Positions 44,926 through 54,285 are shown, numbered from the stretch's first letter. The stretch is DNA of 64,000 bases from a bacterium (GCA_018062085.1 JAGOSY010000023.1:1-64000), one strand, 5' to 3'. A program made the numbers and translations. The notes: generated by a model not told the origin, from the sequence alone.

Positions 44926-46643
44926 AGACCAGGGGCGACAGTCTAAAAATAGCCAGTGAACAAGAATTTGACCTGGTAGTTGTTGGTGGTGGTATTGTCG
45001 GCGCCGGTGTAGCTCAAGATGCTGCCAGTCGTGGTTTGTCTGTTTTGTTGTTAGAGAAAGGCGATTTTGCTTCTGGTACATCAAGTCGTACTACTAAGTT
45101 AATTCATGGCGGTCTGAGATATTTAGAGCAATTTCAATTCAGACTTACTCGTGAACTTTGCCAGGAGCGTGGCCTGCTTGAGCAGTTGGCACCGCATATG
45201 ATTAAAGACTTTTCTTTCATTTTGCCTGTCAGCAATGATAAGAAACTATTTGGCTTAAAAGCCGGTGTCGGCTTGACTATTTATGACTTGCTTTCTCTAA
45301 ATGCTCGCGGTGTGCGTCGGCACCAGCACCTGAGCGTGGCAGAGACTGTTAGCGCGGCTCCCTCACTAAATGCTTCGCGTTTGTCTAGTGGTCTGCGTTT
45401 TCATGATTGCATCACAGACGATAGTCGCGTGGTGATGGCAGTGATTAAATCGGCCTGCTCGTTCGGTGCTCTTGCTATCAATTACTTGGAGGCGACGGGC
45501 TTTCAATCCGCTGACAGTGATAGCCGGGTCGATGCCGTTAATTGTCGGGATGTTCTTAGTGGTGCAGAGATTGTCATTCGTTGTCGCACATGTGTAAATG
45601 CCACTGGCGTTTGGTCAGATAAGTTATTGAGTCAAATAGACCCAGCTTGGAGGCACCGGGTCAAACCGGCCAAGGGCACCCATATCATCCTGCCGGCGTC
45701 AAGCTTTGATACTAGTACTGCTTTGTTTCTACCAACTGATGATGGCCGCTATGTTTTTGTTGTGCCTTGGCAAAACGCCTTGATGGTCGGTACAACCGAT
45801 ATAAGCTACGACGGCCCTTTAGACAATCCGGTGGCAACAACCGAAGAGATAGACTACCTGCTCGGGGTGCTCAATTCATATCGCAATAATATCGGCGGTA
45901 ACGGAGTGGCCAAGCCGTTGTGTCGAGCTGATGTGGTGGCTGCATGGGCTGGTCTAAGGCCACTAGTCGGTGACGAGAAAGAGGATGGCGAATCTAGTCA
46001 AACCGCTAATATCTCACGTGAGCATTCGCTGTTTGAAGGCCCTGGTGGAATCATTGGCTTAATTGGCGGTAAATTGACCAATTATCGAATGCTATCCAGT
46101 CATGTGGTCGATATGGCCTTGGCGCAACTGACTAAGCGTGACCAGCGTTATACTGCAATATCAAAGAGTAAGACCCAGAGCATGATGCTGGGTGGCTGGA
46201 CTGACCACGCTGATTTTCTTGCTACAGCCGAAATGGTCGCTGCAAGAGGACGAACACTGGGCTTGAGCCAACAATCAGCGGAGCATCTAATTGCTAACTA
46301 TGGCAAAGATGCTCTGCACATTGTCGATCTAGTTGAGCAAAGCCCAGAGCTAGCAGAGCGCATCTGCATTGATTTTCCAGCGATTATGGCCGAGGTGGTT
46401 TACTGCCTTGGTAATGAAATGGCAATGACCTTAGATGACATGCTATCTAGGCGTATTCGCCTTGGCTTTGTAGATCAGCCGCAATGTCTGCAATCAGCAC
46501 CGAAGGTTGCCAGCCTGATTCACACTCTCGGTTATTGGGACCGGCCGCGATTGGCTCTTGAGCTGGATCAATTTCAAAGAGGTCTTTTGGCACAGTTAGC
46601 GCCACTTACTTCAGCAACCTTTTTACCACCTCACAAAGATTAA
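44922..46643 (+). CDS. glpD: Glycerol-3-phosphate dehydrogenase (FAD, GlpD)
   Basis: A 573-residue FAD enzyme. VVVGGGIVGAGVAQDAASRG is the Rossmann dinucleotide motif, and GDFASGTSSRTTKLIHGGLRYL is the GlpD signature after it. LMVGTTDISYDGP, AAWAGLRPLVGD and IGLIGGKLTNYR complete the pattern. It oxidises sn-glycerol-3-phosphate to dihydroxyacetone phosphate at the membrane and feeds electrons into quinone. The C-terminal ~120 residues match the DAO_C helical domain. It overlaps mdh copy 2 by four bases, linking reductant metabolism and glycerolipid breakdown. Confidence 0.9.
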   Translation: MKTRGDSLKIASEQEFDLVVVGGGIVGAGVAQDAASRGLSVLLLEKGDFASGTSSRTTKLIHGGLRYLEQFQFRLTRELCQERGLLEQLAPHMIKDFSFILPVSNDKKLFGLKAGVGLTIYDLLSLNARGVRRHQHLSVAETVSAAPSLNASRLSSGLRFHDCITDDSRVVMAVIKSACSFGALAINYLEATGFQSADSDSRVDAVNCRDVLSGAEIVIRCRTCVNATGVWSDKLLSQIDPAWRHRVKPAKGTHIILPASSFDTSTALFLPTDDGRYVFVVPWQNALMVGTTDISYDGPLDNPVATTEEIDYLLGVLNSYRNNIGGNGVAKPLCRADVVAAWAGLRPLVGDEKEDGESSQTANISREHSLFEGPGGIIGLIGGKLTNYRMLSSHVVDMALAQLTKRDQRYTAISKSKTQSMMLGGWTDHADFLATAEMVAARGRTLGLSQQSAEHLIANYGKDALHIVDLVEQSPELAERICIDFPAIMAEVVYCLGNEMAMTLDDMLSRRIRLGFVDQPQCLQSAPKVASLIHTLGYWDRPRLALELDQFQRGLLAQLAPLTSATFLPPHKD

Positions 46644-46867
46644 ATAGGACACTTTTGCCGCTCGTAGCAGGGACGCTGTGAGCGATGCTAACCAAAAAAA
46701 AGGCGAAAAATATACTACTCGATGTGGCAGGAGAGACAGCTTCTTTCAAGCTGCCACAGTTTGAACACAGATTGGCCACAGAAATGCCCCAAAACCTGCG
46801 TAAATACCGGGTTTCGCTTTGTTTTCTTTTTCGTTATTGTTGACTGGTTAGCGAGGAGAAATTAGCG
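46644..46867 (+). promoter_or_regulatory. Upstream region of the 46868 gene
   Basis: Holds the duplicated glpD 3' flank (to about 46710), the 11-base phased repeats (46753 onward) and an AGGAG site near the next ATG. Confidence 0.45.
46753..46781 (-). promoter_or_regulatory. Direct repeats GCCACAG at 11-base spacing
   Basis: GCCACAG at 46753 and 46775 with AACACAG at 46764 are exactly 11 bases apart; GCCCCAA at 46786 is a weak fourth copy. This is the reverse complement of the CTGTGGC array at 24493. Confidence 0.55.
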
Positions 46868-47635
46868 ATGCCTATCTTAGAAAACCGCATTCTTTCGAAC
46901 GTGCTCTCCGGTGACGATCAGCACGAGGCATCTACAAAATTGTCTACTCAGGCCTTTGAATACACAGCTGTGGCTGCTCTAGCTGCAACTACACTTTTAA
47001 TTGCCTCCAAGGGCCGAGTGCTACCAGATTTGGCCTTGGTAGGTGAATCAGCTGGTGGCACCGGCTTGCGGACAGTGCCAGCCTTCGGAGGGCGAGTCTT
47101 CGGAAAGCAAGCCCTAGGCTTGGCTGATGATTTAGTTAAGCCAATGAAATTAGCTTTTGACGCCGTTGAGACAAAAGTTGCGCAGATAGCCGGTTCTACA
47201 GTTAAAGATGCGGTCACCGGTTCTAGGGGGCTTGTTGATGATGTGGCCAAAACATTGAAGCCGAGTGAAAAACTTATGGCTGATATAGAATTAGGTGCTC
47301 GTCCAGGTTGGCAATATGCCAATGGTGCCAAAGAGTTGGACGCGAAGTATCTGGGCTTCACGAGAGGCTGGCCTGTAGAAGGTGTGACAGTCAACAAAGA
47401 AGGCGTCAATCTATTCACTACCAAAAATCATCATTGGGTAAAGATTGGACCGTTCGATAGACCCGCAGCTAATACCCATGCTCTCGATGATTTGATGAGT
47501 ACCTACATCGCTGACGTTAAGACGGGTTCGAGCTCAGGCAAACAGCTTTCGTCTATTGTTCTCAAGCGCGATACCGCTAGTGCTTATGGTACCGAATTGA
47601 CTGGACGGTTAAAGCCAATCGAATTTTGGCTATAG
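46868..47635 (+). CDS. Hypothetical protein
   Basis: A 255-residue protein with a polar start, one hydrophobic segment (AVAALAATTLLIASKG) and a helical, Lys/Asp-rich middle. Near the C-terminus GVNLFTTKNHHWVKIGPFD suggests a beta-rich end. AGGAG precedes the ATG. The upstream 11-base repeats hint at shared control with the PP2C/HExxH pair. Function unknown. Confidence 0.6.
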   Translation: MPILENRILSNVLSGDDQHEASTKLSTQAFEYTAVAALAATTLLIASKGRVLPDLALVGESAGGTGLRTVPAFGGRVFGKQALGLADDLVKPMKLAFDAVETKVAQIAGSTVKDAVTGSRGLVDDVAKTLKPSEKLMADIELGARPGWQYANGAKELDAKYLGFTRGWPVEGVTVNKEGVNLFTTKNHHWVKIGPFDRPAANTHALDDLMSTYIADVKTGSSSGKQLSSIVLKRDTASAYGTELTGRLKPIEFWL

Positions 47636-47801
47636 ATTTTGGCTTGTTTTGTTTTGGGTTTTGAGTTGTTAACTTAGATTTGAACTTTGCGCCAATAACA
47701 GATATTGTCTTATTGCACCCAGTCGTTTTTGAAAGGTTTAAAACCTCGCTTTTGTAGGCAGGTATCTGATCAATTGACGCGGCAAATAAAGGCATATTGA
47801 A

Positions 47802-48932
47802 ATGACAGTGTTCCGAGAGCAGGTTTTGACAATTTCTCTTGGCTTGTTAATGTCTGCTGCTGTGGTCCCAGGTTTTGCTTGCAATCAATGTTTGCCAGCT
47901 AAGCAAAGCGTTGCTGCAAAAAAATATAAAGAAGCCGCTAGTCAGTTCAAGTCGGTAGCTAAGGCTAATCCTAATTGCATCGATGCGCGTTTAGGTGAAG
48001 CTGAAGCCCTTGGTTTTTCCAACAATCATCCAGCAGCGATTAAAGCGCTAACTGCACTTATCGCGGCGCAGCCGCGTCTGGCAAAAGCTTATGTGTTGCG
48101 TGGCAAAGAATACGAACATAGCAAAGAGCCCAACAAAGTTGTTCGTGAGGCTAATTCAGCTCTCGCTATCAATCCGAAAATGGCTGAAGCTTATGCTCTT
48201 CGAGCAAGAGGCTATTACATGTTGGTCTTCACTTGCTTCGGTCAAGATAAAGATTTGACTCGAAAGGGCTTAGCAGATCTCGATAAAGCCATTGAGTTAG
48301 ATCCCAAGCTTGCAATAGCTCACTACAACAAAGGGGTGTGGTTATTTGGAGAAAGGAAATCAAAGGAAGCAATTGTCAGCTTAACTAGGGCAATAGAGCT
48401 GGCTCCTGCTGAGTATATTTATTATAACTATCGTGCCATCGCCTATGAAGAAACAGGTCAGGTAGATAAAGCAATAGAAGATCTTAGTGCCTTTATCAAG
48501 CTAAACCCGAGTGAGATAAATGGCTACAGAAGACGTGCCAATGCTTATGTGCAAAAAGGTGATGGCAAAAAAGCACTAGAAGATTTGAATCGAGCAATTG
48601 CTATAGCCCCTAAAGATTTTAAGCTCAAGCGCAATCGCGGTGAGCTTTTGATGAAGCTAAAGCGCTTCAAAGAAGCAATTGCTGATTTTGACTTAATTGC
48701 AAAGGCCAATTCTATGGATGATGAAGCTTTTAAAAGTTTGGGCGATGCCTACTTTGAGCTCGGCAACTACCCGCTCAGTTTGCAAAACTATAACGAAGCC
48801 ATTGGTTTGCGCGATGATTCACAGACTAACTATATGGCCCGAAGCAAAGTCTATAAGAAGCTCGGCAAGAATGCGCAAGCTCAACTAGATATTCAAAAGG
48901 CTAAAAGTTGCCTCGGAACGCCTGAGTCATAG
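47802..48932 (+). CDS. Secreted TPR protein
   Basis: A 376-residue protein with an N-terminal signal peptide (hydrophobic ISLGLLMSAAVVPGFA, then CNQCLP). The rest is a run of about nine TPR repeats with the W/G/Y/A/P pattern (AYVLRGKEYEHSKEPNKVV, AIAHYNKGVWLFGERKSKEAI and others). TPR arrays bind other proteins, so it is probably a periplasmic or surface scaffold. A second Cys soon after the signal could be acylated, but a lipobox is not clear. It lies alone in the strand run. Partner unknown. Confidence 0.8.
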   Translation: MTVFREQVLTISLGLLMSAAVVPGFACNQCLPAKQSVAAKKYKEAASQFKSVAKANPNCIDARLGEAEALGFSNNHPAAIKALTALIAAQPRLAKAYVLRGKEYEHSKEPNKVVREANSALAINPKMAEAYALRARGYYMLVFTCFGQDKDLTRKGLADLDKAIELDPKLAIAHYNKGVWLFGERKSKEAIVSLTRAIELAPAEYIYYNYRAIAYEETGQVDKAIEDLSAFIKLNPSEINGYRRRANAYVQKGDGKKALEDLNRAIAIAPKDFKLKRNRGELLMKLKRFKEAIADFDLIAKANSMDDEAFKSLGDAYFELGNYPLSLQNYNEAIGLRDDSQTNYMARSKVYKKLGKNAQAQLDIQKAKSCLGTPES

Positions 48933-49534
48933 GTGTTTTAGCTCGGTTACTGCTGTACTTTTGTTATTCTCACGCCCAATCAGGCATTAATAGCGCCGCT
49001 TTGAATACTATGACGGTTTCTGCTGGCTTTGGTGAGACACTATGAGCTTTCGCGTGGTTCGTGCAGCAAAGCCTCAAGTAGTCGGGCTTTTGGGTCTGAA
49101 GTGTTATTAGTCTCTGCTAATGTTGTTTTCTCGTAGTTCTACCACTGTGGGCGGTGCCTCTGCGCCAGTGGGAGTCTCAATATTTCCCGATGCGGTCACC
49201 CAAAATCCCCCCCCCACAAGAGCGTTTCGACGACTGTTGCTGGTCTTCCTGCACTCTTCTTTGGCTCTTCTGTGTGCTTTTAGCTTGTTTGGCATACACA
49301 GATAGTCTTTGTTAGTACTAATTATCTCTCTTTTACTTTTTTCGCTTCAGGCACTTTAAACCACAAATATTTACCCATACGGCTCACTAGCAAACTTTTT
49401 AGACAACTCTGTTGTTTCAAGAAGAGCTTGGTTTGTGCTGTGGCTTTGCGTGAACTGGCTCAAGTGGAGAGATTTTTAATGCTGTTTTAACCACAATATT
49501 TTTTTGGTTTTCTGCCACAGCTTAGGAGGTGGTC
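48933..49534 (+). promoter_or_regulatory. Leader region of the second accessory operon
   Basis: About 600 bases without a gene. It contains a run of nine C residues (49207-49215) and, at about 49296-49470, a segment homologous to the leader at 62551-62725. AGGAGG at 49524-49529 is the ribosome binding site of the Bfd-like gene. Confidence 0.6.
49296..49470 (+). promoter_or_regulatory. Conserved leader element, copy A
   Basis: Shares AGTCTTTG, ATCTCTCT, ACTTTAAACC and a CAAACTTTTT block with copy B at 62551-62725. In both, a small hairpin follows: ACAAC-TCT-GTTGT here and GCAAC-TAT-GTTGC in copy B, a compensatory A-T to G-C change. Confidence 0.6.
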
Positions 49535-49735
49535 ATGTATATCTGTATCTGTGCCGCCGTTACTGACTCTACCATCCGGAAGTCTTTGGCAGACGGCGAT
49601 AAAAACTTTAAGGCGCTCTGCAAAGAACTGCATGTTGCTCAAGAATGTGGCAAGTGTGGTTCTTGTGCTAGGGCATTGTTTCAAGAAATTAGAGCAGAGC
49701 AACTGAAGCGCGACACGACGTCACCTTTAGCTTAG
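49535..49735 (+). CDS. bfd: Bfd-like [2Fe-2S] ferredoxin
   Basis: A small protein (about 66 residues) with the BFD-like pattern: MYICICAAVTD with the first two cysteines, a helix, and ECGKCGSC with the second pair (CxxC). Bacterioferritin-associated ferredoxins carry electrons to bacterioferritin for iron release. ATG 49535 follows AGGAGG; a GTG at 49529 is too close to it to be used. It is the first gene of the second accessory operon, behind a conserved leader, so an iron or redox signal may control the operon. Confidence 0.8.
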   Translation: MYICICAAVTDSTIRKSLADGDKNFKALCKELHVAQECGKCGSCARALFQEIRAEQLKRDTTSPLA

Positions 49736-49762
49736 CTAGTCTGTTTCGTTGAGGAGCAAAAT

Positions 49763-49972
49763 ATGTGCAATACCTGCGTAATGTGTCAAAAAGACATCAG
49801 AGCGTTTATCGAATTTGGCGGCCCAGTTGGCTTTCAGTCAACAAGTCCAGATTCTGGTCGTTTCGTCTGTAGCACTAAGTGCAGCGATGCTTATTTCAAC
49901 CGTCGTCAGTCTGAAATGACAGCGATGGCTGATTCTAGTTCGCCAGTCTTGCTGTTCCTGCCAAGTGTTTAA
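49763..49972 (+). CDS. Small Cys-rich protein
   Basis: A 69-residue protein with CNTCVMCQKDI near the start and FVCSTKCSDAYF later, a CxxC...CxxxC pattern that suggests a zinc or iron-sulfur site. GAGGAG precedes the ATG. It follows the Bfd-like gene by 27 bases, so metal handling is a plausible shared theme. No family recognised. Confidence 0.65.
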   Translation: MCNTCVMCQKDIRAFIEFGGPVGFQSTSPDSGRFVCSTKCSDAYFNRRQSEMTAMADSSSPVLLFLPSV

Positions 49973-50028
49973 CGGGGCTTCGAAATGAAGTCTTTGGCAA
50001 TTCTACCAATTTTCAAATGGAGGATTTT

Positions 50029-50724
50029 ATGTTTGCTTCACTGATTTACAGGTTTCGACTCCTGCCCGTTTTTACTAGTCGAATGGTTCTTGCCTGTGTT
50101 TTCACATACTTTATTGTGAGCATTGGCATTGTTGATATGAGTAGCCTAGAGCTGACTGCTGTAGCCCTCTGGCAAGGTCAATATGCTGTGCTTGTGACTA
50201 ATCTTTTCACTCACACTTTCATTCACTCTAACATCACTCATTTGCTCGGCAATATGATGTTCTTTGTGGCTATTGGTGCTGGTCTTGAAGCTCGTATCGG
50301 GGCTAAGTCTACCGCCATTGTTTATTTTGCTGGTGCCGTCGTAGCAGGTCTCTGGATTGTTCTTACAGCAGTTCATCCGACCGTTGCTGATCCCTTGGTT
50401 ATCCCAGCTAGAGGTGCTTCGGCCGCAATATCGGCAGTGATGGGTGCTGCTCTTGTAGTCAGTCGAAATGACATCATGTTTGCTTTCAATCGCTTTGGTT
50501 TCGAGCTGGGAAGCCGCACCATTGCCGTGCCCGCTATAACTGTTCGCAGTTGGATGCTTGTGGTGATGTATGTTGGCCAGAATGTACTTGGCCTGTGGAC
50601 TGAAGGTGATAACCCAATTGTTTCCCATATGGTTGTGGCGCATTTGATTGGCTTTGTCACAGGTTTGGCTGTCATTTTTCTGCGCGTACCGAGTGAGAGT
50701 GACGCTCAAGCGAAAGCAGAGTAA
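50029..50724 (+). CDS. Rhomboid-family intramembrane serine protease
   Basis: A 231-residue protein with about six membrane helices. HTFIHSNITHLLGNMMFF is the rhomboid signature after the first helix. The catalytic Ser131 is in ARGASAAISAVMGA and His205 in VVAHLIGFVTG. The usual GxSG is GASA here, so the last Gly is replaced. The dyad residues are kept, so it may be active. ATG 50029 follows GGAGG. It is part of the second accessory operon; its substrate could be one of the single-pass proteins encoded nearby. Confidence 0.85.
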   Translation: MFASLIYRFRLLPVFTSRMVLACVFTYFIVSIGIVDMSSLELTAVALWQGQYAVLVTNLFTHTFIHSNITHLLGNMMFFVAIGAGLEARIGAKSTAIVYFAGAVVAGLWIVLTAVHPTVADPLVIPARGASAAISAVMGAALVVSRNDIMFAFNRFGFELGSRTIAVPAITVRSWMLVVMYVGQNVLGLWTEGDNPIVSHMVVAHLIGFVTGLAVIFLRVPSESDAQAKAE

Positions 50725-50764
50725 CCAAATCAATTTTTAATTCAATTTTTTGAGGAATGCTGAT

Positions 50765-51061
50765 ATGAATAGTGAATTATTGGAACCAAGCAATTTCGTG
50801 GCACAGTGTGTGTTTGTAGCTGTTGTGCTGGCCATAACATATGTTTCTACCAGTGGGTGGTTTCGCTTGTTGCAGCAGCGTAGAGAGATTGCTTTTCTTT
50901 CAGGTAAGTTGTCTGTGGCTCACGAGGCCCGCTTGAACAAATTGGCTGAGCTTCTGAATTTAACCAATGTCATGGATGCATATAGGCAGGGAGTGCTGTG
51001 GTGTTTGCTTTCGACTGTAGAAAGTCATCTCGTAGCGTTGCGTCGGCTGGTGCCTAGATAG
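50765..51061 (+). CDS. Small single-pass membrane protein
   Basis: About 98 residues, with one hydrophobic segment (FVAQCVFVAVVLAITYVS) near the N-terminus and a basic, helical C-terminus (LLQQRREIAFLSGKL onward). GAGGA precedes ATG 50765. Function unknown. Confidence 0.6.
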   Translation: MNSELLEPSNFVAQCVFVAVVLAITYVSTSGWFRLLQQRREIAFLSGKLSVAHEARLNKLAELLNLTNVMDAYRQGVLWCLLSTVESHLVALRRLVPR

Positions 51062-51145
51062 CTTTGCGTTAGGCCGACAAGACAAATTTGCAAGATGCCG
51101 CATGTGCCAAGGATGGCTTCCTATTACTTTTTTGGAGAAACTAAT

Positions 51146-51787
51146 ATGATTTCCAGCTTTTTTGACACAGCTTTACCGGCTGTGATAGCGGCTTTGTTCT
51201 TAATTTTATGCGTTGGCCTTGGTAGTGTAACTGCGGGCGCTGTTGAGAATGGTCCTACATCGTTAGTTATTTATGGCATGGTTGTTGGCCTAGTCATGGC
51301 TGTAGTTGCTAGCTTTCTTGTCTCTATTTCTACCGATAGCGACTCAATGGTTGGCACAATAGTTGCTGCTGTTGTAGTTTTTGCAGCAACAGTGTATTAT
51401 CCGGCAGACACGCTTATCAACGGGCATCAATATGCAGCCAATGTTCGTGTAATGGCGCCGGTGGTGCGGAAAATTGGCTTAGAGCGCTTCGGTGATATTG
51501 AAAGCCATGGCAACGGTTTGATTGTTGAGGCCGATCTAGACAAGGCTGTCTCTGGGCTTACGCTTACTGGCGAAGAGCTGAGTGCCTTGTCACACATGCG
51601 CTCGAATTTGAGCGATGTTGGTCATGTTATTGATTCGCATACCAGCACCACTTATGTTTGGATTAGTACAGGGAATGGTGGTGGTTATATGTCACCAATA
51701 ATCTCCACTACTTACACTTATGGAATCAATCGTGCCGACCTTGAAAGTTATCCACAGCGCATGATCGAGAAGTGGAAGAACTGGTAG
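51146..51787 (+). CDS. Membrane protein, unknown
   Basis: A 213-residue protein with three to four hydrophobic segments at the start, then a soluble C-terminal domain of ~120 residues. It ends in a Tyr/Ser/Gly-rich strand region. GGAGAAAC precedes ATG 51146. Function unknown. Confidence 0.55.
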   Translation: MISSFFDTALPAVIAALFLILCVGLGSVTAGAVENGPTSLVIYGMVVGLVMAVVASFLVSISTDSDSMVGTIVAAVVVFAATVYYPADTLINGHQYAANVRVMAPVVRKIGLERFGDIESHGNGLIVEADLDKAVSGLTLTGEELSALSHMRSNLSDVGHVIDSHTSTTYVWISTGNGGGYMSPIISTTYTYGINRADLESYPQRMIEKWKNW

Positions 51788-51884
51788 CTAGTGCCAAGGT
51801 CTTTTTGACGAGTTTGTGGTCGAGCAGAACAAACCCGAACAAAGAACTTAATTTTAAAAACCACAAAAATAGCAGGAACATATC

Positions 51885-53054
51885 ATGAATAATTTAGCTG
51901 GAATGCCCCAACAAGTTGCCACCGATCGTTGTCTGGTCGAGCTTATTGGCGCGCAAATACCCGTAGTCATGCTGAAAAGGCAACCTGAGAACCGTGAGGT
52001 TCAGTCCCGTGCCCAGGGGGTTTTGTACTACGACTTCAAGGGTCTCTCGCAGACTGTTACTTTTCGTCGAGCCTGGTATTACTGGGTAGTTCATTTCAGT
52101 TCACCAATGCCAAAGGCATTCGCCGAAGAACTCAATAAAACTTGGTATCATCAAGTCAGAGTCGACGGTTATGCTGGTGGCACAGAGCCTTCTGACTCAG
52201 GTGTGAGCTGTTACCATGTTGACACTCAGGCTGGTCTTAATGGGCTGGTGCAGGCGCTCAATGATTTTTATAGTTGTGCCGAGCTAGGTGTTCCACCTGA
52301 CCAGTGTATGAATGAGTGGCGAGGCCTAATGCCTGCATCAGTAGAGCGCGAAGTTGATAGTTTGCTTAGTCTTGCTGAAGCTTATGGTATTGATAAAAAC
52401 CCCGGCAATGGTCATGGCGCTGCTGAAGCATTGTTGCTTGATGCCGTCCATTTTGCCGAGAAGCATCAACTGGCTAGTCACTTTGAGCGCGCCGTTAGTT
52501 GTTTGGCTCGCTTGTTTGACTCAGAAGTTGGTTATGCCAATCGTGTCAGGGCCATTAGAAGAGTCCAAGGTGATAAGGACGAATGGCGCAGACATCAGAT
52601 GGACTACTTGCAAAACTGTTTGCGCTTCGGTATTTTGGCTGATTATGTCTCTGACAAGGGCATAAGCATTGCCGACCTGAGTAGTAAGGCAGCTTTGCTT
52701 CCTGTTGGTACAATTCTGCGTCACGAATATGCCTTGCTGGAACAGAGTCTGCGGGCTGAAATCAGAGAAGAAATTCAAGAGAGCAAGCAAGGCAAACGTG
52801 ATGAAAGCTCTAAGAAATATAAGCTGTTTCGGGTCGGACTAACACGCATTTTTCTGGCCAAAGTTTGTCATGCTGCAGGTAAAAAACGCATTGCCATTAA
52901 GACCATGAACTCTGCTCGCGAAATAGTGACTGCCTTCAAGACTTACGACAATGTCACCGGGCGTCTGCCTGAAAGCGCAGCCTGGAATCGCTACGAAGAC
53001 GGTATCTTGGCTCGTAAACTACATCTAGCTTCACTCTACGCTTACCCTGGTTAG
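51885..53054 (+). CDS. Hypothetical protein
   Basis: A soluble 389-residue protein. The N-terminal ~130 residues are mixed alpha/beta with many aromatic residues (FRRAWYYWVVHFSS). The C-terminal ~250 residues are helical and repeat-like (LLDAVHFAEKHQLASHFERAV, RHEYALLEQSLRAEIREE), perhaps TPR-like. AGGAAC precedes the ATG, and a terminator follows the stop. Function unknown. Confidence 0.6.
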   Translation: MNNLAGMPQQVATDRCLVELIGAQIPVVMLKRQPENREVQSRAQGVLYYDFKGLSQTVTFRRAWYYWVVHFSSPMPKAFAEELNKTWYHQVRVDGYAGGTEPSDSGVSCYHVDTQAGLNGLVQALNDFYSCAELGVPPDQCMNEWRGLMPASVEREVDSLLSLAEAYGIDKNPGNGHGAAEALLLDAVHFAEKHQLASHFERAVSCLARLFDSEVGYANRVRAIRRVQGDKDEWRRHQMDYLQNCLRFGILADYVSDKGISIADLSSKAALLPVGTILRHEYALLEQSLRAEIREEIQESKQGKRDESSKKYKLFRVGLTRIFLAKVCHAAGKKRIAIKTMNSAREIVTAFKTYDNVTGRLPESAAWNRYEDGILARKLHLASLYAYPG

Positions 53055-53068
53055 TCGAGTCTGTATCG

Positions 53069-53100
53069 CTCAGCCACTATTCTGTAGTGGCTGAGTTTGT
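53069..53100 (+). terminator. Terminator after the 51885 gene
   Basis: CTCAGCCACTA (53069-53079) pairs perfectly with TAGTGGCTGAG (53085-53095), an 11-bp stem, followed by TTTGT. Confidence 0.65.
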
Positions 53101-53146
53101 CCCACTAGAGGTGGTCTAACAACTACCGATAGTCTTTTTGAAACTT

Positions 53147-53175
53147 CTGTACCAGTTGATAAATCGCTGGTACAG
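53147..53175. repeat. Hairpin upstream of the hydrolase gene
   Basis: CTGTACCAG (53147-53155) pairs with CTGGTACAG (53167-53175), 9 bp, with a start codon 22 bases further on. Confidence 0.5.
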
Positions 53176-53196
53176 GAACATACAGCGAGAAAAATT

Positions 53197-54222
53197 ATGA
53201 CAGCAATAGTGTTTGTAGTTGCCTTAGCATGGCTTCTTCTGTCACCAAGATTGGCCCCTGGCCTATACATGAGGTTTTTACTCAGGCCAGAAAAGAACTG
53301 CGGTTCGCCAGAAGACAGGCAAAGTTTACTTGCCCTCGGTGGTGAAGAAATCTATTTTTTAAACAGGAGAGGCCAGCAATTGCGTGGCTACTATTTTGCC
53401 TGTGATCAACAGATACAACAGCTATCACAGTCATCTTCTGTCATTCTCTACTCAATGGGGAATGACGGTGACATTGAGAAACGAGCTTCAGTGCTGGCGA
53501 TATTACTGAAAACGGGTGTCTCAGTATTTATTTATGAGTACTCAGGATTCGGCAAAAGCCAGGGCAAGCCCAGCTTAAAAAACGCAATATGCGACTCGCA
53601 TGATGCCTTTGATTTTGTTGTAGAGCGCTTCAACAAAAGCACAGAAGAGATTATCTTATACGGAGAATCGCTAGGAGGCGCAATTTCAGCTCGCTTGTTG
53701 AGCAAACGTTATGCTGGAGCGCTTATTCTGAAGAGTTCCTTCTCCAGCTTGGCTCGCATTAGTCGCGAACTGTGCGGGTGGCTGAGGATTTATCCATCAA
53801 TCTTGTTGCCCCTGATGGACACTGGCAAACGGCTACATTCTCTGGTTGTGCCGGTGATGATAATTCATGGTCATCTTGACCGTAAGATTCACTGGAAGCA
53901 TGCCGAAACGCTTTATGCCAACTGTCAGGCCAACAAGACCTTGCTTTGGTTGCCTAACAGCAGGCATGCCTACATGACTGAAGCTGACGAAGCCATATTT
54001 TTCACAGGCATAGCCATGATGTTGGAAGCCGTCTCAAGGTCAACGGCAATGGTTAATGCTCATTGTCGCTACTATGACTTGCATGAACTAGGAGCTTCGG
54101 AGGAGCCGGTGTTGGTTGCTGACTGCGAAGTAAGTTTGCAGCAATCAATTGCTGAATACAGGCAAACTGCTGAGTCGCTATCAACATTTGCTTGCGCAGT
54201 AAGTGGTCCAGAGCGGACCTGA
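53197..54222 (+). CDS. Alpha/beta hydrolase
   Basis: A 341-residue protein with an N-terminal hydrophobic anchor (MTAIVFVVALAWLLL) and an alpha/beta-hydrolase domain. The oxyanion region is VILYSMGNDGD, the nucleophile elbow is LYGESLGGA with Ser158, and the Asp and His are in IHGHLDRKIHW and PNSRHAYM. It resembles membrane-anchored BEM46/FSH-type esterases or peptidases. The substrate is unknown. A second variable helical tail follows the domain. It is inside the second accessory operon but set off by a terminator and hairpin, so a separate promoter is possible. Confidence 0.8.
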   Translation: MTAIVFVVALAWLLLSPRLAPGLYMRFLLRPEKNCGSPEDRQSLLALGGEEIYFLNRRGQQLRGYYFACDQQIQQLSQSSSVILYSMGNDGDIEKRASVLAILLKTGVSVFIYEYSGFGKSQGKPSLKNAICDSHDAFDFVVERFNKSTEEIILYGESLGGAISARLLSKRYAGALILKSSFSSLARISRELCGWLRIYPSILLPLMDTGKRLHSLVVPVMIIHGHLDRKIHWKHAETLYANCQANKTLLWLPNSRHAYMTEADEAIFFTGIAMMLEAVSRSTAMVNAHCRYYDLHELGASEEPVLVADCEVSLQQSIAEYRQTAESLSTFACAVSGPERT

Positions 54223-54234
54223 ATTCAATTTTAC

Positions 54235-54260
54235 GGAAAGCGCCAGTTCTTGCGCTTTCC
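54235..54260. repeat. Intercistronic hairpin
   Basis: GGAAAGCGC (54235-54243) pairs with GCGCTTTCC (54252-54260), a 9-bp stem, just before a small membrane protein gene. Confidence 0.55.
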
Positions 54261-54285
54261 ACCCTTCCCTTTTGAGGAGAAATTT

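Noticed and set aside
49107..49295. Open frames on both strands around a nine-C run
   Set aside because: The frames are short, lack ribosome binding sites and lie in a leader region; composition, not coding, explains them.
49438..49444. Single CTGTGGC near the second operon leader
   Set aside because: No further copies at 11-base steps on either side, so it is not counted with the phased arrays.
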